From Enterococcus_K sp051713825 (lineage in GTDB: Bacteria > Bacillota > Bacilli > Lactobacillales > Enterococcaceae): 64,000 nt of DNA. The notes beneath the pieces were generated by a model. The model had not been told where the DNA came from. It saw only the letters and a list, made by a program, of their open reading frames with translations, and ran no database searches. Below, piece by piece: positions 8,377 to 16,685 of this stretch; the stretch's first letter is position 1; every line of letters begins with the position of its first letter. The stretch is from contig NZ_JBIOQR010000001.1 in the NCBI RefSeq assembly GCF_051713825.1, positions 2,728,001-2,792,000 of the forward strand, read 5' to 3'. Made by a program: the position numbers and the translations under genes.

Positions 8377-8425
8377 AAAAAAAAGGAACAGCTGATCATT
8401 TGACTTGAGCAGCTGTTCCTTTTTC
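8377..8425 (-). terminator. Terminator between the two ABC exporter modules
   Basis: Perfect arms AAAAGGAACAGCTG and CAGCTGTTCCTTTT with a 15-base loop and T runs in both directions. It separates the PLDc_N/ABC unit upstream from the BcrA-type unit, so the latter needs its own promoter between here and 8262. Confidence 0.88.
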
Positions 8426-8498
8426 TGAGTAATTCTCTATTTTCGATTGTTTCTGACTGATACTATTTGCGCCACTCGTTTTAAACGGTGACGTTTTC

Positions 8499-9263
8499 CT
8501 ATAGAATCTTCTGTTTCATGAGTTTACAGGAAAAAAACACCAATACCAGGATTCCTAAACAACAAATCAACAAAGCTGGCAGATAATCAGACAAGGAATC
8601 TGTTCCCTGTATGAATGCCAGATTATTTTGAATCAGTGAGAAGGGATTAAATTTTGCTATTCGTTTACTAATGGATAAAACGAGACCAGCTCCAGCAAAT
8701 AAGACCATTATCAGTAAGCTAGCATAGTTTTTTTCAACCAAGGTTGCGGCAAATATCAACATACTAAGAATTAAGCAACCAAATAACCAGAGTGGAAAGA
8801 TTCCCGCAAAAAGATGCTGACTCTTTGCATCCGAAAAATAATAGGCTGTATATCCCCAAGTGACAAGAAAGGAGACCAATAAGCTGAGCGTCCAGCCGAA
8901 AATCATAGCAGAGTACTTGGCGAAGATTACGGTAGTTCGAGAAAGACCTTTTGTTAATAAATTGACTAAGGTCCCCTTCTCAAGCTCCGTGCTGAGAATA
9001 CCACTAAATATAAGAACCACAACAATTAGGCCTAATTGATTCATATTTTTAAAATATTGCGTCCAAGAATCAAGTGAGCTTGGCTCAGGCAGTTCAAGGT
9101 TCAGATCATCTCCTAAGAGACTAGGAAGAAGAGTCGGTAGAAATTTTGCAGTCATGGGACTTAAGATACCAAAGATAAAAAAGATACATGCTAGAATTGG
9201 CAGCTTATAGGTCTTTATTCCCTCTGTTAGTTCCTTTTTTAAAAAGAAAAAATAATTGCTCAT
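8499..9263 (-). CDS. ABC-2 type permease, YxlG-like
   Basis: A 254-residue membrane protein with six helices, beginning MSNYFFFLKKELTEGIKTYK before helix 1. The GILSTELEKGTLVNLLTKGLSRTTVIFAKY stretch between helices 2 and 3 is the characteristic cytoplasmic 'coupling' segment of NosY/YxlG/ABC-2 permeases. Its start overlaps the ATPase stop by four bases (ATGA). The order PLDc_N protein, ATPase, permease matches yxlE-yxlF-yxlG of Bacillus subtilis. What is exported is unknown in that family too. Confidence 0.85.
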   Translation of the reverse strand: MSNYFFFLKKELTEGIKTYKLPILACIFFIFGILSPMTAKFLPTLLPSLLGDDLNLELPEPSSLDSWTQYFKNMNQLGLIVVVLIFSGILSTELEKGTLVNLLTKGLSRTTVIFAKYSAMIFGWTLSLLVSFLVTWGYTAYYFSDAKSQHLFAGIFPLWLFGCLILSMLIFAATLVEKNYASLLIMVLFAGAGLVLSISKRIAKFNPFSLIQNNLAFIQGTDSLSDYLPALLICCLGILVLVFFSCKLMKQKIL

Positions 9264-10180
9264 TTCACCACCTCCAAAAAGATTGACTCTAAAGTCGATG
9301 CCGATTGTTTAAACTCTAGTGGAACGATTTGCTCATCTAACAGCAGAGTCATTAGCTGTTGACCTAACTCGTCCAATGAGTGTTCACTGGTTAGAAAAAC
9401 GACGGTCCCGTTTTTTTCACTAGTGATTGTAGGCATCAATTGAGTGAGTTTTGTTAGCAGTCGCTTCATCTCTTCTTCTGTTTCAAAAGTGACCGATATT
9501 CCCTCTTGGCCATACACTTTTTTCAACTCTTCAATTGAGCCGCTCGTTTGCAGCACGCCATTGTGAAGAATACCAATAGAGTCGCAGATACGTTCAACAT
9601 CAGAAAGAATATGAGTAGAAAACAAAACGGTTGTTTGCCCTTTTAGCGACAATAGAATATCGAGGATTTCTTTTCTGCCCATCGGATCTAGTGCGGAGGT
9701 GGGTTCATCGCAAATCAATAAACGCGGGCGGTTTAACAAGGCTTGTGCAATGCCCAAACGTTGCTTCATCCCACGAGAGAAACCACCAATCTTTTTCTTT
9801 TCATCGGCCAAATTGACTAATGTGAGAAGTTCCTCACTTCTCTTTTTTATATCCTGTTTTCTCATCCCAGTTAGTTCTCCACAAAGAATTAGGTACTCTC
9901 TTGATGTCATATAGGAATAAAATTCAGGCACATCTGGTAAATAACCAATCAGCTTATTTGTTGTGGCATGACCAAACTGTACTGGCATCCCAAATACTTG
10001 GATACAGCCCTCTTGTATGGGAGCCAATCCGACAATCATTTTCATAGTCGTCGTTTTTCCAGCGCCGTTTTCACCTACAAACCCATAAATCGACCCTTCT
10101 TGCACCTGTAAATTGACCCCTTTTAAAACTTCTTGTTGCTTAAAGCTTTTTTTGACTCCTTGTATTTCTAATGCAAACAA
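9260..10180 (-). CDS. ABC transporter ATP-binding protein, YxlF-like
   Basis: A 306-residue ATPase with a longer C-terminus than the BcrA-like one. Walker A GENGAGKTTTM, Q-loop region, signature GGFSRGMKQRLG, Walker B LLICDEPTSALDP and switch His in STHIL are all present. After residue 215 a regulatory C-terminal domain (SVTFETEEEMKRLL...) follows, as in ABC-2 type exporters. I infer a TTG start at 10180, seven bases after GGGGAGG; that ribosome site lies within the last codons of the PLDc_N gene, so the two genes are translationally coupled. Confidence 0.88.
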   Translation of the reverse strand: MFALEIQGVKKSFKQQEVLKGVNLQVQEGSIYGFVGENGAGKTTTMKMIVGLAPIQEGCIQVFGMPVQFGHATTNKLIGYLPDVPEFYSYMTSREYLILCGELTGMRKQDIKKRSEELLTLVNLADEKKKIGGFSRGMKQRLGIAQALLNRPRLLICDEPTSALDPMGRKEILDILLSLKGQTTVLFSTHILSDVERICDSIGILHNGVLQTSGSIEELKKVYGQEGISVTFETEEEMKRLLTKLTQLMPTITSEKNGTVVFLTSEHSLDELGQQLMTLLLDEQIVPLEFKQSASTLESIFLEVVK

Positions 10181-10182
10181 AA

Positions 10183-10401
10183 CTATTCCTCCCCTCTTCC
10201 AAAAATAAAATAGATTAAGGGTCCAATAATTTGTAGAATTAACACAACTGGAATCCAAAACCATTTATTGCCAAATTTATAGTGCGGATGACGTAAAATA
10301 TGTATCAGTGCAGAAATAGCTAACCCTAACTCAAGTAGGACATAAGGGATAAGAAACGGCAGTATTTCTTTTATAAATGCTAGGTCAATCGTTGTGTTCA
10401 T
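10183..10401 (-). CDS. PLDc_N domain small membrane protein, YxlE-like
   Basis: A 72-residue protein with two hydrophobic helices (about residues 13-33 and 47-66) joined by HPHYKFGNKWFW and ending YFIFGRGEE. This is the PLDc_N module of cardiolipin synthases found alone in YxlE of Bacillus subtilis, where it acts with YxlD on the anti-sigma arrangement of SigY. I chose the ATG six bases after GGAGGAG. No sigma factor gene is present, so here it may be an accessory subunit of the ABC exporter. The role is inferred from gene order. Confidence 0.82.
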   Translation of the reverse strand: MNTTIDLAFIKEILPFLIPYVLLELGLAISALIHILRHPHYKFGNKWFWIPVVLILQIIGPLIYFIFGRGEE

Positions 10402-10499
10402 CGTTTTCTCCTCCATATAATGATAGATAAATCAGCTGTCCATAAGAAGTGACGTCCCAAACCAATGGGCAGAATCAAACAAAGTTTATCATTCGATGT

Positions 10500-10522
10500 T
10501 TGTATTATATATATTAATACAA
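10500..10522 (-). promoter_or_regulatory. Perfect inverted repeat over the likely promoter of the PLDc_N/ABC operon
   Basis: Eight-base perfect arms TTGTATTA and TAATACAA flank seven T/A bases. On the minus strand the repeat contains TATAAT, a consensus -10, about 100 bases before the PLDc_N start; the -35 is weak, as expected for an activator-dependent promoter. It could be the site of the downstream response regulator or of an unlinked repressor. Confidence 0.5.
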
Positions 10523-10584
10523 GCGATATTGTTTTGCAAATAAAAAAAGAAGAAGACATAGATGAGGCTGCTGAAAAACACTCA

Positions 10585-10634
10585 CAAAAAAACAGTGGAA
10601 TTCTTCAAAAAAAAAGAATTTCACTGTTTTTTGT
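10585..10634. terminator. Terminator inside left end of the IS1182 element
   Basis: Arms AAACAGTGGAATTCTT and AAGAATTTCACTGTTT with A and T runs outside form a two-way terminator just past the transposase stop. It would also stop transcription entering the element from the left. Confidence 0.85.
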
Positions 10635-10666
10635 GTATTTTCATAATAATAAAGGGAATCTACCCT

Positions 10667-12157
10667 CTATTTCCCCGTATTTTCCTTTTCTAACTTGATA
10701 ATTCGTTTCATATTAGCTAAAAACAGCGTACTCGCCCCTTGGATGGTCATCCCTAATAGACCACAGCTTTGTGCGGTTCCATAATTGTATCGACCTTTCA
10801 ACTCCGCATTCTTAGCCTCTATTTTATACCGCTCTTTATAAAGCTCTTTAAATTCTTCGGTTTCCATATAATCCATATGAGCGATATGTGTATCTGACTT
10901 TATTTTTACTGAGAAAGTTTTTGTTTTCGCTCCATCAGTATAACAACCCTCGCGAAACGGACATCTTTTGCATTTTTCCACGTCAAAGAAATAGGCCTCT
11001 ACACGCGAGTCTACTCCCTTTTTATCGCATTTACTTCCTGACTTTCTCTTTTTAATTGCCATGTGTCCTGCTAGGCAAACATACATTTCTGCATCTTTAT
11101 TGTACGCGAATTTATCCTTGTTTTTTCCATTCCCATGAGTGACTGACTTACTTAACTTCGATACTAGTTTCATTCCGTTTGCTTTTGCGTAATTCAAATT
11201 ATCCGTCTCTGAATACGCACCATCTCCAATAATTGCCTTGACTTCAATCCCTGCATGTTGGCTTTTTTCGACGAGTGTCTTCATTTCTTTGCCGTCAGGT
11301 TTTTCGCCACTGGTAATCGTCGCGGCTGTAACGATTCGTTCAGGAGTTAAAGCAAGGTGTGTTTTGTAGCCAAAAAAAGCGGTGTCCGCCGTCTTATGCC
11401 CAACTTTTGCCTCTTGATCTTTAGAAAATTCAAACGCTCCCTCTGTTTCTTCGATGCCTTCTTTTAAGTAATTCATTCGCTCCATCACGGCTGTGCAGTT
11501 ATCAAAACCACCCTCTGTTTCAATCACTTTTATCACTTCATTTGCATAGTGGAGGGTGTCTTCAAGGATCCCCGTATGTTCCTTTTTCTTTGGCATTTTT
11601 TCTTTCATTTGAGGGGCAACAGCATACACGGCTTTTCTTACTTCTTTCGCTCGTTTGATAATTTCTTCTCTTGGCGAAACGTGTTGGAACATGGCATTCG
11701 AGTGGGTAGAATCTTGAATTAATTTATTTTCCACTTCAATTACGCCTTTGTCCAAGGCGATTTCGACAGTTTTTGTGAGAAGTAAGTCCAATAGATTCGT
11801 ATTTTTCAAGCGTAGGTGACGGAACTTAGAAAGTAAGCTAGGAGCCATAAATTCAGTTTCTTCTGGTTCATATTCTAGGAAGTATTTCATTTGCATATCC
11901 GTACGTAAACGAGCAATCAAATCGCGGTCTGATAGCTTATACGAGGTTTTTAATAAGATTAGTTTAAAGAGGAGAATGGGGCATTCAGCTGGCCGACCAG
12001 CTGTTTCTGAATAATTTTGTTTTACTTCAGCATAAATAAAAGAAAAATCAACCGTTTCATTGATTTGTCTCCAAAAATTATCCTTTTCAATCAAAATATC
12101 ATATAAACCTGAATACATGCCTACTTCTAAGCTCGTTTGACGTCCCTTATCTAGCAT
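10667..12157 (-). CDS. IS1182-family transposase
   Basis: A 496-residue DDE transposase. The N-terminal DUF772-like region (FSFIYAEVKQNYSETAGRPAECPILLFKLILLKTSYKLSDRDLIARL) is typical of IS1182/IS5-like enzymes. The catalytic core includes QDSTHSNA (first Asp), a central IIGDGAYSETDN (second Asp) and KERYKIEAKNAELKGR (Glu). A Cys-rich segment between them (KCKRCPFREGCYTDG) is also a family trait. The ATG has GGAAGGAG before it. The reading frame is full length, so the protein is probably active. Confidence 0.96.
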   Translation of the reverse strand: MLDKGRQTSLEVGMYSGLYDILIEKDNFWRQINETVDFSFIYAEVKQNYSETAGRPAECPILLFKLILLKTSYKLSDRDLIARLRTDMQMKYFLEYEPEETEFMAPSLLSKFRHLRLKNTNLLDLLLTKTVEIALDKGVIEVENKLIQDSTHSNAMFQHVSPREEIIKRAKEVRKAVYAVAPQMKEKMPKKKEHTGILEDTLHYANEVIKVIETEGGFDNCTAVMERMNYLKEGIEETEGAFEFSKDQEAKVGHKTADTAFFGYKTHLALTPERIVTAATITSGEKPDGKEMKTLVEKSQHAGIEVKAIIGDGAYSETDNLNYAKANGMKLVSKLSKSVTHGNGKNKDKFAYNKDAEMYVCLAGHMAIKKRKSGSKCDKKGVDSRVEAYFFDVEKCKRCPFREGCYTDGAKTKTFSVKIKSDTHIAHMDYMETEEFKELYKERYKIEAKNAELKGRYNYGTAQSCGLLGMTIQGASTLFLANMKRIIKLEKENTGK

Positions 12158-12224
12158 TTAAAACACTCCTTCCACTTCTTCTATTATACCAATAAATGGC
12201 TATACAATGGGTTTTTTATACAAA

Positions 12225-12272
12225 AAAAAAGAAAAATAGACGTTTTCTCAACCACTATTTTTCTTTATTTTT
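12225..12272. terminator. Terminator inside right end of the IS1182 element
   Basis: Arms AAAGAAAAATAG and CTATTTTTCTTT with A and T runs outside. Located upstream of the transposase, it would insulate the transposase gene from outside transcription, a common feature of insertion sequences. Confidence 0.75.
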
Positions 12273-12313
12273 GTAAAATTGTCAGAGACTTTTTCAGCAG
12301 CCTCGACATAGAT

Positions 12314-12567
12314 GCGCTTCTCTATTTTTGTTAAGGGGAAATCTGATGTTCGAGTGTCCCTTTCTTAATTTGGTTGTGAATAGTAACCTGGATGGCAAAA
12401 TAAAAGAGCAAAGAGTCGTTTAATAATCGGGGCAAAATATTCGTTTGGCAGATTGACAAAAATCCTTAACTTGTCGTATTCCCTCAATCACTTCTGCGCC
12501 TAACCTCTCGAGAAAAAATCGCACTCATTTGGTTATCTCATTAAATGTATTGGTGTGATTGAGCTGA
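12314..12567 (-). other. Intergenic stretch with a possible coding remnant
   Basis: No intact gene is seen. On the minus strand a 34-codon open stretch at 12420-12524 (FFLERLGAEVIEGIRQVKDF...) begins with GTG, has no ribosome site and is preceded in frame by a stop. It has protein-like composition and may be the C-terminal relic of a lost gene next to the DUF5071 gene; the family is not recognised. Confidence 0.3.
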
Positions 12568-12969
12568 TTAGTCTTTAAAATCCCCCAGAATAAATTTATC
12601 AATTATACGTTTTGCATAAACGGGCGTCTCCTCTGAAAGTTCTCCCACTGTAGGTTTGTTGGCTATCCTCTTAATTTCTGGTTCGACTATACGGACAGTC
12701 TCCAACTCAAAGTTTTCAATTAAACGCAGTACATCATTTTTCCACATATCGTCATCGGAGCAAAGTATCTCTAAGATACATGGGGTAAGCTCAGCCTGAA
12801 ACCTGGGCAATACATCAAAAAATTTTTGTGCGATTGGGCAATTTAAATCTTGTAACCAAACTAGTAGCTGATCAAGAATAGGCATTACGGTATGTCTATC
12901 TATGGTCTTTAACTCATCTATTTGACTATCGTCAAACTTATCTACGGGAATTAAGTTCTCTAATCTCAT
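12568..12969 (-). CDS. DUF5071 domain protein
   Basis: A 133-residue soluble acidic protein. The region VDKFDDSQIDELKTIDRHTVMPILDQLLVWLQDLNCPIAQKFFDVLPRF matches the DUF5071 pattern, a HEAT-like helical domain built around a 'LLxWLQDxNxPxA' core. I chose the ATG at 12969, eight bases after AGGAG. DUF5071 proteins occur as single small genes, often near polymorphic toxin or immunity genes, but their function is not established. It stands alone between the IS1182 flank and a membrane protein gene. Confidence 0.75.
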   Translation of the reverse strand: MRLENLIPVDKFDDSQIDELKTIDRHTVMPILDQLLVWLQDLNCPIAQKFFDVLPRFQAELTPCILEILCSDDDMWKNDVLRLIENFELETVRIVEPEIKRIANKPTVGELSEETPVYAKRIIDKFILGDFKD

Positions 12970-13066
12970 AAAATACACTCCTCTATAATGTAATGCTAAC
13001 CTATTGAACAGATGAAACTATTTTGGCAGGTGCCACGCGATTAGTGCCAGAACTTGATAACTCATC

Positions 13067-13113
13067 AAAAAAAGAGGTTGAGCCAACTTTATAAGTTAGG
13101 TCTTAACCTCTTT
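13067..13113 (-). terminator. Terminator related to the repeat-family hairpin
   Basis: Arms AAAGAGGTTGAGCC and its partner ending AACCTCTTT, with inner AACTTTATAAGTT. On the minus strand seven T follow. It ends the transcript of the membrane protein at 13125. The sequence is a diverged relative of the terminal hairpin of the modular repeats. Confidence 0.85.
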
Positions 13114-13124
13114 ACTGTCTATGT

Positions 13125-13892
13125 CTATTTTTTTTCGCTATCTTTTTTTGCCTGTTTTGCTTCCTCATCAGAGTCAAGCATAACCTTAAACTCTTGCCCA
13201 GCCTCTTCTCGAACATAGATTACGGTATACAAGGCCGCTGCTTTTTCTTCTTTGGACTTTACTAACTCAAACTGAACTTGAGCAATCAAATCAACAGACT
13301 GCAAATCTTTCACGAACGCCTCAATTGTTTTTTTCAAGCGAACTTGATTTTCCCCTGATTCCTCAGTGGTAATTGAGATGGAGATACTTTGTGTGGGTGA
13401 ATCGACAAACAATACCACAGTTGGAAGACCAATGTATGGTGTCAGTTTCTCGGTAATCGTTTTTTCAATCGTCTCTTTTATTTTCTTACTATCTTTTCCA
13501 GATAAGACGCCTTCCCAATTCGCATCTGCAAAACCAAGTCCTTGAATGGGATAGTCCGTTTTTTCGATAAGAAATTGTTGTTCCTTTTTCAATGCTTGAA
13601 CTTGAGATTTTAGCGTAGACATCTCATTAGTACGATTCGTCTCGACGATGTATAAGGATACCATCATAAATAACAGAAAAATCAGAACACCCATTCCCCA
13701 GATAATCAAGTACATCACATGTTTTGACGTTTCTCGTTGTTTTACAAAGGCCAGTTTTCTTTTAAATTTTTTCGTTGCACCATCATTAGGTATTTTCACC
13801 TGATCTAGCTGATGTTGAACAAATGTCCGATAAATCAGTATGCCGGACAACGAAAGAATAAATACGCAGCCAATCAATAAAAACCAAAGCAT
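13125..13892 (-). CDS. Uncharacterised membrane protein with two N-terminal helices and a large C-terminal domain
   Basis: This 255-residue protein is not recognised. Two hydrophobic helices (about residues 3-22 and 60-83) flank a short basic loop (GATKKFKRKLAFVKQRETSK). A coiled-coil-like stretch follows (RTNEMSTLKSQVQALKKEQQFLIEK), then an alpha/beta domain with regular strands (PTVVLFVDSPTQSISISITTEES, LIAQVQFELVKS). The tail is highly charged. I prefer the ATG at 13892 because AAGGAGG lies 12 bases before it and within the longer reading. Topology places the C-terminal domain on one side of the membrane. It is a single-gene unit with its own terminator. Confidence 0.7.
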   Translation of the reverse strand: MLWFLLIGCVFILSLSGILIYRTFVQHQLDQVKIPNDGATKKFKRKLAFVKQRETSKHVMYLIIWGMGVLIFLLFMMVSLYIVETNRTNEMSTLKSQVQALKKEQQFLIEKTDYPIQGLGFADANWEGVLSGKDSKKIKETIEKTITEKLTPYIGLPTVVLFVDSPTQSISISITTEESGENQVRLKKTIEAFVKDLQSVDLIAQVQFELVKSKEEKAAALYTVIYVREEAGQEFKVMLDSDEEAKQAKKDSEKK

Positions 13893-14395
13893 AAATTTAT
13901 CGTGCCTCCTTTTTATCGAATCCATCAGACAAAATCATCATATTTTGATGCTCTTATTCCTCATTTCTAAAAAAAACAAATGCTTAAAATAACGAAATAA
14001 AAGCTTGATGACAATTTGTCAGAGTGATTCATTCATTAGACCTTGTCACATGCCTGATCACCTCTATGAAGCAATCGTTTTTTGACAAAACGACAGTCTT
14101 TGTATAAAATTTTTTCTAATCAGTATATTTAATAAAAAACAATCATTATATATACTACGTTATTCGCCCTTCTCTGTCAATATTATCCCGGGTATATCAA
14201 GCAAAAAAACGAAAAATAATCCATGTTTTTGACAAAAAAACCGCGAGCTAATTATTTGCCAATTAAATTTCCCCTTTTAGGGAATAAAGACCAAAAAAGA
14301 TTCTGTCTCCAACCATTCTGGTCGGACACAAAATCTCAATGTTCCTCATAAAAAATCGCTACTGTTTTGCTTGCGGATTCGCCAAAAATAACGTT
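13893..14395. other. AT-rich intergenic region with an imperfect terminator-like hairpin
   Basis: No gene is visible. It is markedly AT-rich with several A and T runs. A hairpin at 14298-14336 pairs AGATTCTGTCTCCAACCA with TGGTCGGACACAAAATCT (three mismatches, loop TTC) beside an A run, so it could terminate leftward transcription from the gene at 14396. Confidence 0.5.
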
Positions 14396-14719
14396 TTATC
14401 GTTCCGTCGTTTCATCTTTGTTTAAATAATTCAAACCTAGATCAAAACCATCAAAGGTCTCGCCATCATAATATCTGAGTAATTCGTCGAGGCGTAAGTG
14501 TGCCGTTTCAACTTCTTCGGTTTCTTCCATATGCTCTTCACGATACGCAAGATATTTTTCAGACAGTTCCTTAATAAATTGTTGTTTCGAATTTGCTGAA
14601 GCATTTATCATCGGTAGCTCCTTTAGATGACCGGCATAGACAGGCAGCCCTTCTTCTATAGCGATTGGATAATTGACAATCGTTAAGCCGATTTCTTCAA
14701 AGCTCTCTTCGTTAATCAT
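14396..14719 (-). CDS. Small soluble protein, possibly HicB-like
   Basis: A 107-residue protein. I start it at the ATG at 14719, ten bases after AAGGAG, not at an upstream ATG that would add 12 residues without a ribosome site. The N-terminal half (IGLTIVNYPIAIEEGLPVYAGHLKELPMINASANSKQQFIKELSEKYLAY) has the strand-strand-strand-helix feel of HicB-type antitoxins, with 'YPI-x-x-EEG' and a helix like the partner-binding one, but no HicA toxin gene is next to it. The C-terminus is acidic. The HicB link is weak pattern recognition only. Confidence 0.6.
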   Translation of the reverse strand: MINEESFEEIGLTIVNYPIAIEEGLPVYAGHLKELPMINASANSKQQFIKELSEKYLAYREEHMEETEEVETAHLRLDELLRYYDGETFDGFDLGLNYLNKDETTER

Positions 14720-14763
14720 TTGTACAGGACTCCTTACTGTGAGTGATACATTCATTATACAAC

Positions 14764-14823
14764 AAAAATGAGTTCAAGAAGTCGAATTATCGGATTGCTC
14801 CTGTCACTTCTTAAACTCATTTG
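14764..14823 (-). terminator. Terminator of the BceAB-type operon
   Basis: Arms AAATGAGTTCAAGAAGT and ACTTCTTAAACTCATTT pair with one mismatch around a 25-base loop; TTTTTGT follows on the minus strand. It lies just past the permease stop. Confidence 0.8.
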
Positions 14824-14858
14824 TTTAATCGATTTAGTTTAAAGACCAGCTTATTCTA

Positions 14859-16685
14859 TTACACTTGTATTTGTCGATAGACTTTCTTAAAGTAGAAAGT
14901 TCGGGCAATTATATAATAAACGGCTTGAATCACAACAAAGGTCCCTAGCACTTGCCAACCAGTCAACTGCATTCCCAAATTAAAGATGTGGTACATCGCA
15001 GTAAGAGCGACTGCCCCATGGATGACTGAAATAATAATCGGAGTGAAAAAGAGAATGCCAACTTGTTGGTAAATCATTTTTTTCAGCTCAGATTTTGACA
15101 AGCCCATTTTGTAGATCATCTTGAACTTCTCAACATCAACATCCATATCACTATATAGACGGAAGTAGAGGAAACTACCGGCTGAAATAAAGAAGACAAT
15201 CCCGATAAAGACGCCGACAAAAAGAATAGGTTTAAACATATCTAGAATCGACTGCTCAGAATAGGTTTTGGCAAAGATGTATTGTGGCTGACCTTCAAAG
15301 GCTTTTCCGACTGCCAATAATTGTTCGCGACTCGCAGATTTTGGTTGCCAATTCGTCAGTTTTGTTTGAGCCATGCCTGAAAGATCAAGTGTATCTGGCA
15401 CAACAAAGGTTTCTTGGTACGCTGGAATCACCTTGGTATCCTCAACAGTTGAAACAGCCAAAGTTTTATTTGAAATTTTGATGGAATCTGTCTTTTGCTT
15501 CGTTTGAACCATTGCGTTGACTGATCGGATTTCCACAGCTGAATTCGTTGAGGTTGAAAGCGTTTTTTCTCCTACTAGCTCAGCCATGTGGTTATATTCT
15601 GTTTGGGTAATGAACTGTTGGTTATTTTCATTTTGGTAAATTGTTGCTGAAGCCGCGCGAGTATCGACACCTTCCTTTACGAGCACTTGATTAAGAGACG
15701 TTTCCAACTCCTTGACTTCTTTGGGATCTCCTTGCACCTGAAACTCATAAGAAACGGCATTGGTTTGTTCCAGAATCAAACTTTGAAAGCCATACAACGT
15801 ACCAATTGCAGCAAAGGCAACTGTTGAGATAATTGACACCAAGAAAAAGGAGCGCGCATTGTCCTTCATACGAAAAGCCAAATCAGAAAAAACTACCATA
15901 TTGGTCTTTTTCCAAAAGAGTGACTGTTTCTTTTTGAATCCTTCAATTAGTAACACACTCAATTGATTAAAGAAAAAACGTGTTCCGACTACTACGATAA
16001 AAATGACCGGAATCATGACCATCGGAACGAGCTGCCCCGGTGTCGCTAAGGCAATTGCATACCCCACAGCTAATAACAGGAGTGCAAGAAACCCTTTAAC
16101 TTTAGAGGCTTTAATGGTTCCTTTTCCTAATTCCCCTGCTTTTAATAGTTCTTGTAGTGTTAAACGTGGCAAACGAAATTGAATGAAAAACGAGATTAAG
16201 AAAAATAAAAAAAGAAACGAAACAATGGTTAAAATAAGGGCTTGTGTTGGAAAATAGAAGCCATAAGTGACATGCATCAATTGTTTGGATAACCAAAGAA
16301 TCACTTGAGAAAAGCCGATTCCTAAAACACTTCCACAAATTGTGGCGAAAAAGCCAATGACTAAATTTTCAATAAAGACCATCTTTTTTAACTGTTTGGG
16401 GCTCATCCCTTGAATCATCAATAGACCAAATTCTTTTTTTCGTGATTGTAAGAAAACGTCCATTGAATATAGGACAAAGAAAAAAGCAAACCCATAGATG
16501 ATGATTGCTGCCGCTAACATTCCAATTTGAACATTTTTGTTTAGTCCTGAAGTCAAATCTGGATGAAAGGCAAAGACGGTAAAGGTGAAGAAAACCATCA
16601 CAGACATTAGTGTACTTAAAAAGTAGGCCATATATAAATGCTTATTGCGTAGGGTATTCCGTACGACAAACTGATTAAAATTCAT
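14859..16685 (-). CDS. BceB-type ABC permease (FtsX-like)
   Basis: A 608-residue permease. It has about ten helices, arranged as a first FtsX-like bundle, a central four-helix part, then a large outer domain of about 190 residues (roughly 305-490, from SLILEQTNAVSYEF to FKPILF) before the last three helices. That domain between helices 7 and 8 is the hallmark of BceB/VraE-type transporters that detect and remove lipid II-binding peptides such as bacitracin. The ATG at 16685 overlaps the ATPase gene by 11 bases. Family members normally sit beside a BceRS-type two-component system; none is adjacent. Confidence 0.93.
   Translation of the reverse strand: MNFNQFVVRNTLRNKHLYMAYFLSTLMSVMVFFTFTVFAFHPDLTSGLNKNVQIGMLAAAIIIYGFAFFFVLYSMDVFLQSRKKEFGLLMIQGMSPKQLKKMVFIENLVIGFFATICGSVLGIGFSQVILWLSKQLMHVTYGFYFPTQALILTIVSFLFLFFLISFFIQFRLPRLTLQELLKAGELGKGTIKASKVKGFLALLLLAVGYAIALATPGQLVPMVMIPVIFIVVVGTRFFFNQLSVLLIEGFKKKQSLFWKKTNMVVFSDLAFRMKDNARSFFLVSIISTVAFAAIGTLYGFQSLILEQTNAVSYEFQVQGDPKEVKELETSLNQVLVKEGVDTRAASATIYQNENNQQFITQTEYNHMAELVGEKTLSTSTNSAVEIRSVNAMVQTKQKTDSIKISNKTLAVSTVEDTKVIPAYQETFVVPDTLDLSGMAQTKLTNWQPKSASREQLLAVGKAFEGQPQYIFAKTYSEQSILDMFKPILFVGVFIGIVFFISAGSFLYFRLYSDMDVDVEKFKMIYKMGLSKSELKKMIYQQVGILFFTPIIISVIHGAVALTAMYHIFNLGMQLTGWQVLGTFVVIQAVYYIIARTFYFKKVYRQIQV

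Larger units (their letters stand above)
10564..12304 (-). mobile_element. Complete IS1182-family insertion sequence
   Basis: A 1741-bp element. Its ends carry 15-bp perfect inverted repeats (GAGGCTGCTGAAAAA), and it is flanked by the direct repeat GACATAGAT at 10555-10563 and 12305-12313, a 9-bp target duplication (8 bp if one base is chance). It carries one intact transposase gene and a terminator hairpin near each end. The intact ends, gene and duplication point to a recent insertion. It landed 42 bp upstream of the palindrome that overlaps the PLDc_N operon promoter. Confidence 0.95.

Noticed and set aside
7548..8399. Longer start for the BcrA-like ATPase
   Set aside because: The added 46 codons overlap a terminator hairpin and do not look like protein; a good ribosome site precedes the internal ATG at 8261.
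4266..10401. Lantibiotic biosynthesis cluster
   Set aside because: No precursor peptide, LanB/C/M or protease gene is seen; only exporter and sensor genes are present.
10465..10698. Open reading frame crossing the left end of the IS1182 element
   Set aside because: It exists only because of the insertion; joining the flanks gives a short frame ending soon after the target site.
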